Shown here in pieces: positions 56,664 through 64,000 of a stretch of DNA of 64,000 nt; position 1 is the first letter of the stretch, and every line of letters starts with the position of its first letter. The notes beneath the pieces were generated by a model that was given only the letters and a program-made list of their open reading frames with translations, was not told the DNA's origin and did not search any database. The DNA comes from Priestia endophytica DSM 13796 (GTDB lineage: Bacteria; Bacillota; Bacilli; Bacillales; Bacillaceae_H), in NCBI RefSeq assembly GCF_900115845.1, contig NZ_FOXX01000003.1:373865-437864 (forward strand). The letters are read 5' to 3'. The position numbers and the translations under genes were made by a program.

Positions 56664-56713
56664 TACTTTTAATTGTACCCCTATGCCCTACTTTTAATTG
56701 TACCCCTATGCCC
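56664..56713. repeat. 25-bp tandem repeat, two copies
   Basis: TACTTTTAATTGTACCCCTA then TGCCC occurs twice without gap, and TACTT begins a third. It lies between the tiny ORF after gerB2 and the 41-residue gene. Confidence 0.9.
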
Positions 56714-56823
56714 TACTTCTTAGGAAATTTATTTGTTATAAACCTTTCTATATTTTGTTTATTATCATTAGTTAAAATCCTAAATTCACCAATAATAACT
56801 TCATTTTCAACAAAATGATGCAT
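56713..56823 (-). CDS. 36-residue frame overlapping the gerB2 stop
   Basis: The ATG overlaps the gerB2 stop as TAATG, so it could be translated by coupling. Product starts MHHFVENEVIIGEFRILTND and ends NKFPKK. No own ribosome site and no family known. The stop lies at the edge of the tandem repeat. Confidence 0.35.
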   Translation of the reverse strand: MHHFVENEVIIGEFRILTNDNKQNIERFITNKFPKK

Positions 56824-57923
56824 TATTCTCTCTTCTTCTTCCTATTTTTCAAGAAAGCAACAAGAAGAAGAAGGAGAGGAATGAACACAAAGAGAGGAAT
56901 ATGTAGAACAAAAATTGCTATCTTCAGTCCCTCACGGATATGTTCTTGGTAATTGCTCGCAATCGTGATGGATAAAAAGAGAACGGCTATGCCTAAAGGA
57001 TACGATAGGCGTGAAGGTGATGCAATTCTAAATAAACTAGCCGTGCCTATAACAGCTGCATAAAGCAACACGCTAATCTTAAAAAAAATACCAATTACTA
57101 AGGCGATCATAAAGAATACATCAAGACGTTCTAGGAAATCAGCGACTTGAATGCTTTGTACAGTACTAAGAAGAGGGAATTGTGAACGTGCTGTTAAATC
57201 AACCCCAAGTACACTAACATTAATGATCATCGTAATCACCAAATTGATTCCACTTAATCCTGTTGCACATAACATGGTCACTTTTGCCTTCTTAGGATTA
57301 TTTAGATAAGGAAAAATCATCGTAAACACAATAGCTTCTGCAAAAGGAAAATATAAAGTTTGTGTAGATGCAATTTTTAAGACAGGTAACATCCCTTCTT
57401 CAAGTACCGGTTGTAAGTTGGTAAAATCGATTAAACCCGAACTCACAATGAGAATAAATCCAGCGACCGCGAGGATGTACACCAATATAAAGAGGAGCTC
57501 TGCAGAACGCGCTATAACCTCAATTCCTCTTCGAACCATATAAATAATGACAAGAATTAATAAAGCATTTGCGATAAATAAAGGCGTATCAGGATAGGCG
57601 AAGGTTAGTAGCATCTCGCCAAAATCACGTAAAATTCTTGATGCATCATACATAAAGTAAAGAATGTAGGCAAAGGCAATTACTGTCCCTATCACTTTAC
57701 CGAGGATTTTTTGCATGTACTCCGTAGGCAAGAGATCTGGGTAATAGGAATAAAGCTTGTGATAGATTAAGAACAGAACTAAACTGCCTATCATTCCAAG
57801 TAGAATCGCAAGCCAAGCGTCCTGTTTTGCATCCATGGCAAGGGGTACTAGTAAAGAACTACCTAGTTCAAATAGTACCATTAAAATAAATAGCTGACTG
57901 GCACTAATTTTGGATTTTTCCAT
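56823..57923 (-). CDS. Spore germination permease, GerB family, copy 2
   Basis: 366 residues with ten membrane segments of the amino-acid permease-like GerAB family (ISASQLFILMVLFELGSSLL, YMQKILGKVIG, FYMIALVIGIFFKISVLL-type region). It should sit in the inner spore membrane and bind the germinant. Nearly identical in long blocks to the gerB at 58104, so a recent duplicate; differences gather in about residues 150-200 and the C-terminus. AAGGAGGGG lies before ATG 57923. Confidence 0.92.
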   Translation of the reverse strand: MEKSKISASQLFILMVLFELGSSLLVPLAMDAKQDAWLAILLGMIGSLVLFLIYHKLYSYYPDLLPTEYMQKILGKVIGTVIAFAYILYFMYDASRILRDFGEMLLTFAYPDTPLFIANALLILVIIYMVRRGIEVIARSAELLFILVYILAVAGFILIVSSGLIDFTNLQPVLEEGMLPVLKIASTQTLYFPFAEAIVFTMIFPYLNNPKKAKVTMLCATGLSGINLVITMIINVSVLGVDLTARSQFPLLSTVQSIQVADFLERLDVFFMIALVIGIFFKISVLLYAAVIGTASLFRIASPSRLSYPLGIAVLFLSITIASNYQEHIREGLKIAIFVLHIPLFVFIPLLLLLVAFLKNRKKKRE

Positions 57924-57944
57924 TCACCTTACCCCTCCTTTTTC

Positions 57945-58070
57945 TCACTTTTGATTCTCTTTTATGCTCAAAAGAAACGATTTATATTGTGAGCCAGCTG
58001 CTTCTCCTCTCCTGTCGGGTATACATTTAATTTTGGAGAGTACACATCGCTCTATTTCAAATTTAATTTC
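57945..58070 (-). pseudogene. 3' remnant of gerC between the two gerB genes
   Basis: The 126 bp before gerB2 still read as a decayed gerC end: EIKFEIERCVLSKIK at the left and SFLLSIKENQK, stop, at the right, against EIKSEWSDVYFPKLD and SFLSGLKENQK, stop, in the intact gerC. Bases such as GAGCGATGTGTA are shared. So the duplicated block was gerC 3' end plus gerB. Confidence 0.88.
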
Positions 58071-58103
58071 ACTCATATTGTAATCCCCCTCTTATAAACC
58101 TTA

Positions 58104-59201
58104 TTATTCTCTTTGCTTCTTCCTGTTTTTTAAAAAAGCAATAAGAAGAAGGAGAGGAGGAATAATAATGAAGAGAGGAATATGAATAAACGGTGCTATT
58201 TTTAGCCCTTCATAGAGATGTTCTTGAAAATTACTCGCAATTATAGTAGACAGAAATAGAATGACTATGCCTAAAGGATACGACAGCCGTGAAGGTGATT
58301 TAATCTTAAATAAGTTCGCTGTACCTATGACAACTGCATAAACCAACACGCTAATCTTAAAGAAAATACCGATTACCATGGCAAACATAAAAAACACATC
58401 AAGACGTTCTAAAAAGTCAGCGACTTGGATACTTTGTACAGTACTAAGAAGAGGGAATTGTGAACGCGCAGTCAGATCCACCCCAAGCACACTCACATTA
58501 ATGATCATCGTAATCACCAAGTTGATTCCACTTAATCCCGTGGCACATAACATCGTTACCTTTGCCTTCTTAGGCTCATTCAAGTACGGTAAAATCATCG
58601 TAAACACAATAGCTTCGGTAAATGGAAAATATAGGGTTTCAGATAATGTAACTTTTAAGGTTGGTATTAGCCCTTCTTCTAGTACAGGTTGCAAGTTGGT
58701 AAAATCGATTAAACCCGAACCCATAATTAAAATAAATCCAGAAACCGCGAGGATATACATAAAAGTAAAAAGCAGTTCCCCTGATCGAGCTATGACCTCT
58801 ATTCCTTTTCTGATGGTATAAATAATGACAAGTATTAATAATCCATTCCCGATAAATAAAGGCGTTTCAGGGTAGGCAAAGGTTAACAGCATTTCACCAA
58901 AATCGCGTAGAACCCTTGAAGCATCATACATAAAGTAAAGAATGTAGATAAAGGCAAGTAAAGTTCCCATCACCTTACCTAAGATTTTTTGCATGTATTC
59001 TGTAGGTAGAAGATTAGGATAATACCAATAAAGTTTATAATAGACTAAAAATAGAACTAAACTGCCTATCATTCCAAGTAAAATCGCCAGCCAGGCATCC
59101 TGCTTCGCCCTCATGGCGAGGGGCACTAACATAGCAGTCCCCAGTTCAAACAAGACCATTAAGATAAAGAGCTGATTGGCACTAATTTTAGCTTTCTCCA
59201 T
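58104..59201 (-). CDS. Spore germination permease, GerB family, copy 1
   Basis: About 365 residues, same family and layout as copy 2 (MEKAKISANQLFILMVLFEL). It follows gerC by 26 bp. ATG 59201 aligns with copy 2; a TTG at 59210 has better spacing to AAAGGAGGT and may be the true start. Longer upstream frames run through gerC and are not real. With gerA and gerC it makes a complete A-B-C receptor. Confidence 0.92.
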   Translation of the reverse strand: MEKAKISANQLFILMVLFELGTAMLVPLAMRAKQDAWLAILLGMIGSLVLFLVYYKLYWYYPNLLPTEYMQKILGKVMGTLLAFIYILYFMYDASRVLRDFGEMLLTFAYPETPLFIGNGLLILVIIYTIRKGIEVIARSGELLFTFMYILAVSGFILIMGSGLIDFTNLQPVLEEGLIPTLKVTLSETLYFPFTEAIVFTMILPYLNEPKKAKVTMLCATGLSGINLVITMIINVSVLGVDLTARSQFPLLSTVQSIQVADFLERLDVFFMFAMVIGIFFKISVLVYAVVIGTANLFKIKSPSRLSYPLGIVILFLSTIIASNFQEHLYEGLKIAPFIHIPLFIIIPPLLLLIAFLKNRKKQRE

Positions 59202-59227
59202 TCCATTCAATTGGTACCTCCTTTGCT

Positions 59228-60457
59228 TTACTTTTGATTTTCTTTTAAACCTGAAAGAAACGACTTGTTTCGTAAGCCAGCACGACGGACATAGGCCTCC
59301 ACGGTAATATCTACATCTAATTTCGGAAAATACACATCGCTCCATTCTGATTTTATTTCTTTCCATTCATTTGGTCTAGAACGGTGGACGGTCGCACCGA
59401 ATCCAAGTATATCTGTTTTGTTTTTCTGCGCATGTTTAATGGATTCCTTTAGCTCGTCTTCAATTTCTTTTCGCAAGGATTTTTCAATTTTTGTAATGAC
59501 CTTTGGATTGGTAATATCAATAGGTATCTCCATTTCACTGAGGTCTCCTTCAACACGCGCATGAATAGAAATGTGAGGGTGACCATTCTTCACTTGGGCG
59601 GACACATCTGTTTTTTGACGAATGGTTTGATAGGTTATGGCTTCTTTTTTTCCTTCCCAATCAATGCTGATAGCAGTTTCTTGTATTTTATCTAAAATCC
59701 ATACCGTTCCTCTTGCTGTTTTTCCATACAGCCAATCCACTAACTTTCCTTGTTTTAAAACCGCAATTCCCGAAGCTCGAAGTGTTGCTTCAGGCACACT
59801 GTCTTGAATGTTTTCTAACTTCCCTGCTTGTTTAGAATTCCCCGTCATACGAAATCCAGATACGACGGTTTCCTCTTTGGAAGATTGAAGTCCTTTCATT
59901 ACATCTTGGAGTGAAACTTTTACATTTTCTCCCCACTGTCTTTCTGTGAATTCTAAAGTTTTCAGCACTTTATTTGCTGGGATCTTATCAACAGGAGTTA
60001 ATGTTTTAATCAAATTTGAGGCAGTTGAATGGTTAGCAATAACGAGAGTTGAGGTCGTTCGAAATTCAGCATCTCGATCAAACGCATCCATTAATACCTC
60101 AATCCCATCTTCTCTTGCCAGACTTTCCCCAACGACGACTAAGTTTGTATGGGCATAATACAATCTTCGAGAAATTCTGCTTGAAGCCCGTCTGCTTGCC
60201 TCGGCTAAATTTTTCCCCGAAACGGAATAGACGGTTACAGGGGGATTTTGTGCATCGCCTCCACCGCCTTGCATCCCTCCAGCCACGTTCCCAGGATTGA
60301 TAACTTGAAGTGTTAATTTGTATCGTCCATCTTCCACTTTATCTACTCCCACAGCTGCCACAATAGCAAGGTCCGTTAATTCCTTTTTACTCCAACAACT
60401 TGTTAGTAAGACAGTCACCGTCATCATTAATAAAAGAAAAGCACCTTTACGTTTCAT
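59228..60457 (-). CDS. Ger(x)C family spore germination lipoprotein
   Basis: 409 residues. A lipoprotein signal MKRKGAFLLLMMTVTVLLTS precedes Cys21, then WSKKELTDLAIVAAVGVDK, the usual GerC start. The C-terminal domain ends with PKLDVDITVEAYVRRAGL. It would be anchored on the outside of the inner spore membrane beside GerA and GerB. ATG 60457 has AAGGTG six bases upstream and lies inside the gerA end (11-bp overlap). Confidence 0.94.
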   Translation of the reverse strand: MKRKGAFLLLMMTVTVLLTSCWSKKELTDLAIVAAVGVDKVEDGRYKLTLQVINPGNVAGGMQGGGGDAQNPPVTVYSVSGKNLAEASRRASSRISRRLYYAHTNLVVVGESLAREDGIEVLMDAFDRDAEFRTTSTLVIANHSTASNLIKTLTPVDKIPANKVLKTLEFTERQWGENVKVSLQDVMKGLQSSKEETVVSGFRMTGNSKQAGKLENIQDSVPEATLRASGIAVLKQGKLVDWLYGKTARGTVWILDKIQETAISIDWEGKKEAITYQTIRQKTDVSAQVKNGHPHISIHARVEGDLSEMEIPIDITNPKVITKIEKSLRKEIEDELKESIKHAQKNKTDILGFGATVHRSRPNEWKEIKSEWSDVYFPKLDVDITVEAYVRRAGLRNKSFLSGLKENQK

Positions 60458-62069
60458 TGTTGTCACCTTCTTCAATATCCCGATTCACCATACCACGGGA
60501 TGAAGGAGGATGGGGTTGTTGGTTTTCCCCTTCACGCTTCGTATTTGCACTTATTAATCGTGGTCTTTTTCTAAGCGTCCACCATGGTAATCGTACAATC
60601 GTATCTTCATTGTTTGAGGGGATAAAGGGGGCCAATGGTGCCATATACGGAATGCCAAATGAGCGTAAACTGCATAAATGAACGACCAACATAAGAAGGG
60701 CCAGAATAATACCATAAAAACCAAATACCGCTGCACATATCATAAACAAAAAACGGAGTAAACGAACCGAAATGGCCATGGCAAAGGAAGGTATAGCAAA
60801 ATTAGCAATCGCCGTTAGGGATACCACGATAACCATGGCTGGTGACACAATGCTAGCTTGAACGGCAGCTTGCCCAATAACAAGGGCGCCGACAATCGAT
60901 ACAGCTGAACCAATGGCTTTGGGTAACCGAACCCCTGCTTCTCGCAAGATTTCAAAGGTGACCTCCATGAGAAGCGCTTCTACGAAGGCTGGAAAAGGGA
61001 CCGCTTCCCTTTGTGCTGCAATCGCTACGATAAGCTGTGTTGGGACCATCTCCTGATGAAACGTTGTCACAGCAACATAGGCAGCTGGTGCGATAAGTGA
61101 AATAATAAACATAACAACGCGTAAAAAGCGAATTGATGTTGCAATATCGAAACGAACATAATAGTCCTCGGCTGATTGGAAAAATTGGATAAAGACAGCT
61201 GGTGCAATCAGTACAAAGGGCGTTCCATCAACGAAAATAGCAATTCGTCCCTCTAGGAGATTCCCTGCCACGATATCTGGCCTTTCGGTATCGTACATAG
61301 TGGGAAATGTGGTTAATGTTTGATCTTCAATGAATTGTTGAATATACCCTGATTCTAAAACACTATCAATATCAATCTTATGTAATCGTTGGCGTACTTC
61401 TTCAATGACTTGATCATTCGCAATGCCATGCATGTACATCATGGTTACATCGGTTTGGGTGACACGACCAATCTTCGTCGATTCAATCCATAAATCTGGG
61501 CTTTTAATAATTCGACGTATCATGGCCGTGTTGGTCCCAAGAGACTCCGTAAAGGCTTCCTTTGGACCGCGTACGACCATCTGAGTATTTGATTCGGTAA
61601 TGGCACGCCTCTCTCCACCTTTTGTATCTACACTCATTGCCTGGTCTGTTCCATCGACTAGAATAAGGGTATCGCCTGACAATAAGGATAAAAACAGGTC
61701 ATTCCAAGTATCAATGGATGATACCTTTCCAATTGTGACCATATCTTCAGAAATCAAATCGAATGCGTTCTGCTGATTCACTACTTCTCTATGTTCGTCC
61801 TTCATTATGGATTCGAGCAAGAACTCTTGAATCGATTGATTGTCTACAATTCCTTCTACATAGACGATGGCTATCTTAATATTAAAATTCTCCCCCATTT
61901 TTAATTGACGAATCACGACGTCTGAACTGTTTCCTGTTTTCTGTTTAATCGTATTAAGATTCGCCGATAGAGAACTGTGCAAATATTTTACTGAATTGTT
62001 ATCAGATTGATTTTCAGTATCCTGTTGACGGTCTTTTTTTGATTTCCGGTCTTTAAAAAACGAAGGCAT
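60447..62069 (-). CDS. GerA family spore germination protein
   Basis: 540 residues: a polar N-terminal domain (to about 290; NSSDVVIRQLKMG, TLILVDGTDQA, ESLGTNTAMIRRIIKSPDLW) and four or five membrane segments, ending in a basic polar tail. These are the hallmarks of GerAA-type proteins (IAIFVDGTPFVLIAPAVFIQFF). First gene of the receptor operon gerA-gerC-gerB-gerB. The germinant cannot be read from sequence. AAAGGTG precedes the ATG. I found no convincing sigma-G promoter, although one is expected. Confidence 0.94.
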   Translation of the reverse strand: MPSFFKDRKSKKDRQQDTENQSDNNSVKYLHSSLSANLNTIKQKTGNSSDVVIRQLKMGENFNIKIAIVYVEGIVDNQSIQEFLLESIMKDEHREVVNQQNAFDLISEDMVTIGKVSSIDTWNDLFLSLLSGDTLILVDGTDQAMSVDTKGGERRAITESNTQMVVRGPKEAFTESLGTNTAMIRRIIKSPDLWIESTKIGRVTQTDVTMMYMHGIANDQVIEEVRQRLHKIDIDSVLESGYIQQFIEDQTLTTFPTMYDTERPDIVAGNLLEGRIAIFVDGTPFVLIAPAVFIQFFQSAEDYYVRFDIATSIRFLRVVMFIISLIAPAAYVAVTTFHQEMVPTQLIVAIAAQREAVPFPAFVEALLMEVTFEILREAGVRLPKAIGSAVSIVGALVIGQAAVQASIVSPAMVIVVSLTAIANFAIPSFAMAISVRLLRFLFMICAAVFGFYGIILALLMLVVHLCSLRSFGIPYMAPLAPFIPSNNEDTIVRLPWWTLRKRPRLISANTKREGENQQPHPPSSRGMVNRDIEEGDNNET

Positions 62070-62197
62070 AAATTAAGGCACCTTTCCTTTAGTTTCTATT
62101 ACCTTAACCATGTAAGGAATTTTTATGTAAATTCCCACAAAAAATTTGTATTATATGAAAGGAAAGGGAAGACCCTATTAAGTGGAGTGTGATAAGG

Positions 62198-62419
62198 ATG
62201 AAAATTATAGGTGTTTCCCTTTTAATGACGGGATGTTTAATGGGATTATCTCTAGGCATCGATATTCTTCAAGGAGCAGATGTTTTTCAAGCGTTGTATA
62301 AGGCTGTCACCCCTTTTCGTGTAATGGAAGTTGTAGAATTATTTGTTCTCTTTTTTCTTCTCTTTCTGTTCTTTGCTGAGTCTGCTTACATTTTTATGAA
62401 AAAAAGAAAGGGAAAATAA
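62198..62419 (+). CDS. Small two-helix membrane protein divergent from gerA
   Basis: 73 residues, two membrane segments (about 3-25 and 47-66) and a basic end KKRKGK. ATG 62198 has GGAGTG upstream. Small membrane genes beside ger operons are known and some tune germination, but I cannot assign this one. It shares the 128-bp control region with gerA. Confidence 0.7.
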   Translation: MKIIGVSLLMTGCLMGLSLGIDILQGADVFQALYKAVTPFRVMEVVELFVLFFLLFLFFAESAYIFMKKRKGK

Positions 62420-62601
62420 GTATGTATAAATCGTAACCTTCAAAATGAGAAACGGGAACAAAGTTAGTTTGGCCCGGGTCAAATCTAATCATTCTACTTT
62501 ACCTTTAAGAGGAAAATAATATGTGATTTCTATGTATAGAATAATTGCATTATTATCTATAATAGATTTGTAATGAATTTTACCAGAGGGGAGGCGAAAC
62601 A

Positions 62602-63396
62602 ATGAGCCGAGAATGGGTGGTTGAAATCTATCAAGATGTTTTAAATGGAAAAGTAAAGCGTTTTCCCAATAAGTTTTTCTCAGGAGAAGAAGGAAAAAAG
62701 TATGTGAGATATATGACATGTTATCTGCTTGAAGACCGATTATCGATTCCAATTCATGAAATTCCTATAAGAGTACAGGCAAATATACTATGGTCCCATC
62801 GTCTAAAACCACCTGCTATGATTTATGGTTGGAATTATTATGATGTAATTGAAAATGCTTATCCAGGACGCTTTAAACCGTGGGAGTTTCAGCAAGTCCC
62901 TCATAAATATTGGCACGGAAAAGAAGGGAAAAATCGAGCAATTGAGGCGGTTAAGCATGTAATAGAAAATGAACTGAATATTCCTATAGAAGAAATCCCC
63001 TTACACGTGAATCTTCATTTTTTTAAAAAGTATCATTTATATGGTGTCTTCGATATTTTTGAACAATCTCCTTTTCAAGTTATTCAGGCTGTTTATCCAG
63101 GTGTATTTAAACCGTGGCAATTTGCGAATGTCCCACTGAATTGTTGGAAAGATCGTGTATCTATTCAAGAAACGATGGACTATTTTCTGTTCCAACAGCT
63201 CCGTTTTTCCTCCTATGAAGAAGCATTGGTAAAAATAAGGAAACAACACTTTTTTGATTTCCAACTAACGGGTTTATTACAAAGGGTTTTTGACTCTAGG
63301 ATGCAAAAGGTCAGAGAATGGATAAAAATAAGCATGAAGAGAGGACAGAAATCAATAGAGGAAAAAGGCAGTTCTGGTTCGAAAATAATGCAATAG
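62602..63396 (+). CDS. Protein with internal repeats, DUF4046-like
   Basis: 264 residues, soluble. A unit of about 77 residues occurs twice and begins a third time: it runs from a KRFPNKFFSGEEGKKY or QQVPHKYWHGKEGKNR region, through LSIPIHEIP or LNIPIEEIP, to NAYPGRFKPWEF, then QAVYPGVFKPWQF. This looks like the DUF4046 family as I remember it; function unknown. GGGGAGG precedes the ATG. Confidence 0.72.
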   Translation: MSREWVVEIYQDVLNGKVKRFPNKFFSGEEGKKYVRYMTCYLLEDRLSIPIHEIPIRVQANILWSHRLKPPAMIYGWNYYDVIENAYPGRFKPWEFQQVPHKYWHGKEGKNRAIEAVKHVIENELNIPIEEIPLHVNLHFFKKYHLYGVFDIFEQSPFQVIQAVYPGVFKPWQFANVPLNCWKDRVSIQETMDYFLFQQLRFSSYEEALVKIRKQHFFDFQLTGLLQRVFDSRMQKVREWIKISMKRGQKSIEEKGSSGSKIMQ

Positions 63397-63670
63397 AAAC
63401 ATGGAATGGTAATATCCTGTTAACTTTGAGATTAAGCAGCTACTTTTTATTTTGTTCGCAATCATTAGTAAGTACAAGACGAACATAGCCTTCTATATAG
63501 TTATGAGTATTAGTGATATTTTTTCTTATCCTTTCTATTCTGCTAATCACAGGAATTTATGATCCCTATTCTAATCATATTAGATAACGACGTAATTTAT
63601 TGGATTCAATTCATAATAAATGAGTTAACATAACGCACATTCCAGGAAGTAAAAAAACGCAAGCCCGTTC
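63397..63670. other. Intergenic region before the IS element
   Basis: No gene seen. The end holds repeat copy F. Confidence 0.55.
63622..63670 (-). repeat. Dispersed repeat, copy F, cut by an IS element
   Basis: Read on the plus strand GAGTTAACATAAC, CATTCCAGGAAGT, AAAAAACGCAAG matches the reverse complement of copies B and C (TAGTTCACATAAT, CAGGAAGTGAAAAAG). The hairpin that should follow is interrupted at about 63671. Confidence 0.55.
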
Positions 63671-64000
63671 TGATATGATCCCCTTATAGTAGACAGAAAA
63701 AAGAGAGCCCTTTATTCTATCTACTACGGAGGGGATTTTTTTATGGGTAAAACTAATAGAACGTATGACCTAAAAACGAAGAGAAAAGCAGTAGACTTAT
63801 ATCTGAAAGAAGAAATGGGGTATAAAACGATTGCGAAGGAGTTAGAAATTGATGTTGCCATCATCTATCGATGGGTGAAGCACTTTCAAGCTGAGGGACT
63901 AAAAGGGCTCGAAGAAAAACGTGGAAAAGCAAAAGGGGTTGGTAAGGGAAGACCCACTACTCAACTTGAAACAACAGAGACCAAACTGAAACGATTGGAA
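63671..64000 (+). mobile_element. IS3-family element, left end, running off the window
   Basis: The probable left end (TGATATGATCCCCTTATAG) is followed by an inverted pair TAGTAGA / TCTACTA around the orfA ribosome site, then orfA. The frame is intact as far as can be seen. It may be complete beyond the edge. Confidence 0.75.
63743..64000 (+). CDS. IS3-family transposase OrfA, partial
   Basis: 86 codons to the window edge: MGKTNRTYDLKTKRKAVDLY, then a helix-turn-helix YKTIAKELEIDVAIIYRWVK and GLKGLEEKRGKAKG. This is the OrfA (InsE-like) DNA-binding part of IS150-type elements, normally made with OrfB by frameshifting. GGAGGGG precedes the ATG. Confidence 0.9.
   Translation, partial: MGKTNRTYDLKTKRKAVDLYLKEEMGYKTIAKELEIDVAIIYRWVKHFQAEGLKGLEEKRGKAKGVGKGRPTTQLETTETKLKRLE

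Noticed and set aside
56603..56818. 71-codon plus-strand frame
   Set aside because: Opposite to the small genes after gerB2 and made partly of the 25-bp tandem repeat; no ribosome site.
58378..58821. 147-codon plus-strand frame opposite gerB copy 1
   Set aside because: Antisense to a clear membrane permease gene and without a ribosome site.

Overview
The window looks like chromosome from a low-G+C, endospore-forming Bacillaceae (Bacillus or Priestia type). The grounds are strong Shine-Dalgarno sites, a spore germinant-receptor operon, FosB and a YfiT/BstA-type DinB protein (both linked to bacillithiol), a Crh/HPr-like protein, CcpA-type cre sites and a YfiB/YfiC-like ABC exporter. I saw no rRNA, tRNA, CRISPR array or prophage.

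Layout. 1-23 kb is a mix of small independent transcription units: NUDIX hydrolase, TetR plus a membrane protein, a Crh-like HPr, an aldo/keto reductase facing a frameshifted AraC regulator, fosB, an MFS exporter, a GT2 glycosyltransferase, a two-subunit ABC exporter behind a promoter with a pair of 16-bp palindromes, an L,D-transpeptidase, a HemY-type oxidase, broken DinB and small genes, a CYP109-like P450, a YbaK-type deacylase, a YfkO-like nitroreductase and an old-yellow-enzyme reductase.

23.4-47.4 kb is one coherent sugar-acid island. GH105 unsaturated rhamnogalacturonyl hydrolase and a GPH symporter would feed two branches. The uronate branch is KduI, KduD, KdgK and KdgA. The L-rhamnose branch is an MFS transporter, RhaM, RhaA, RhaB and RhaD, then lactaldehyde dehydrogenase AldA. 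The lactate-oxidising LutABC operon with its own FadR-type regulator sits inside the rhamnose genes, so L-lactate made from lactaldehyde can go on to pyruvate. DeoR, AraC and two IclR regulators plus several cre-like sites frame the island. No secreted polysaccharide lyase is present, which suggests uptake of short unsaturated oligomers made elsewhere.

47.4-56.5 kb is accessory and shows decay: a decayed serine resolvase, a YfiT/BstA protein, an SGNH esterase, a PAS protein with an operator-like palindrome in its promoter, DUF3231 and CBO0543 families, a membrane gene broken by a 19-bp duplication, an IS3 remnant, and a dispersed terminator-linked repeat (core ATTATGTGAACTA) in at least six places.

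56.5-64 kb is a germinant-receptor operon on the minus strand, gerA-gerC-gerB, with a second gerB that arose by tandem duplication carrying a decayed 3' piece of gerC. Two tiny genes follow it. A small membrane gene and a repeat protein lie upstream, and the window ends inside an IS3-family element inserted in another copy of the dispersed repeat.
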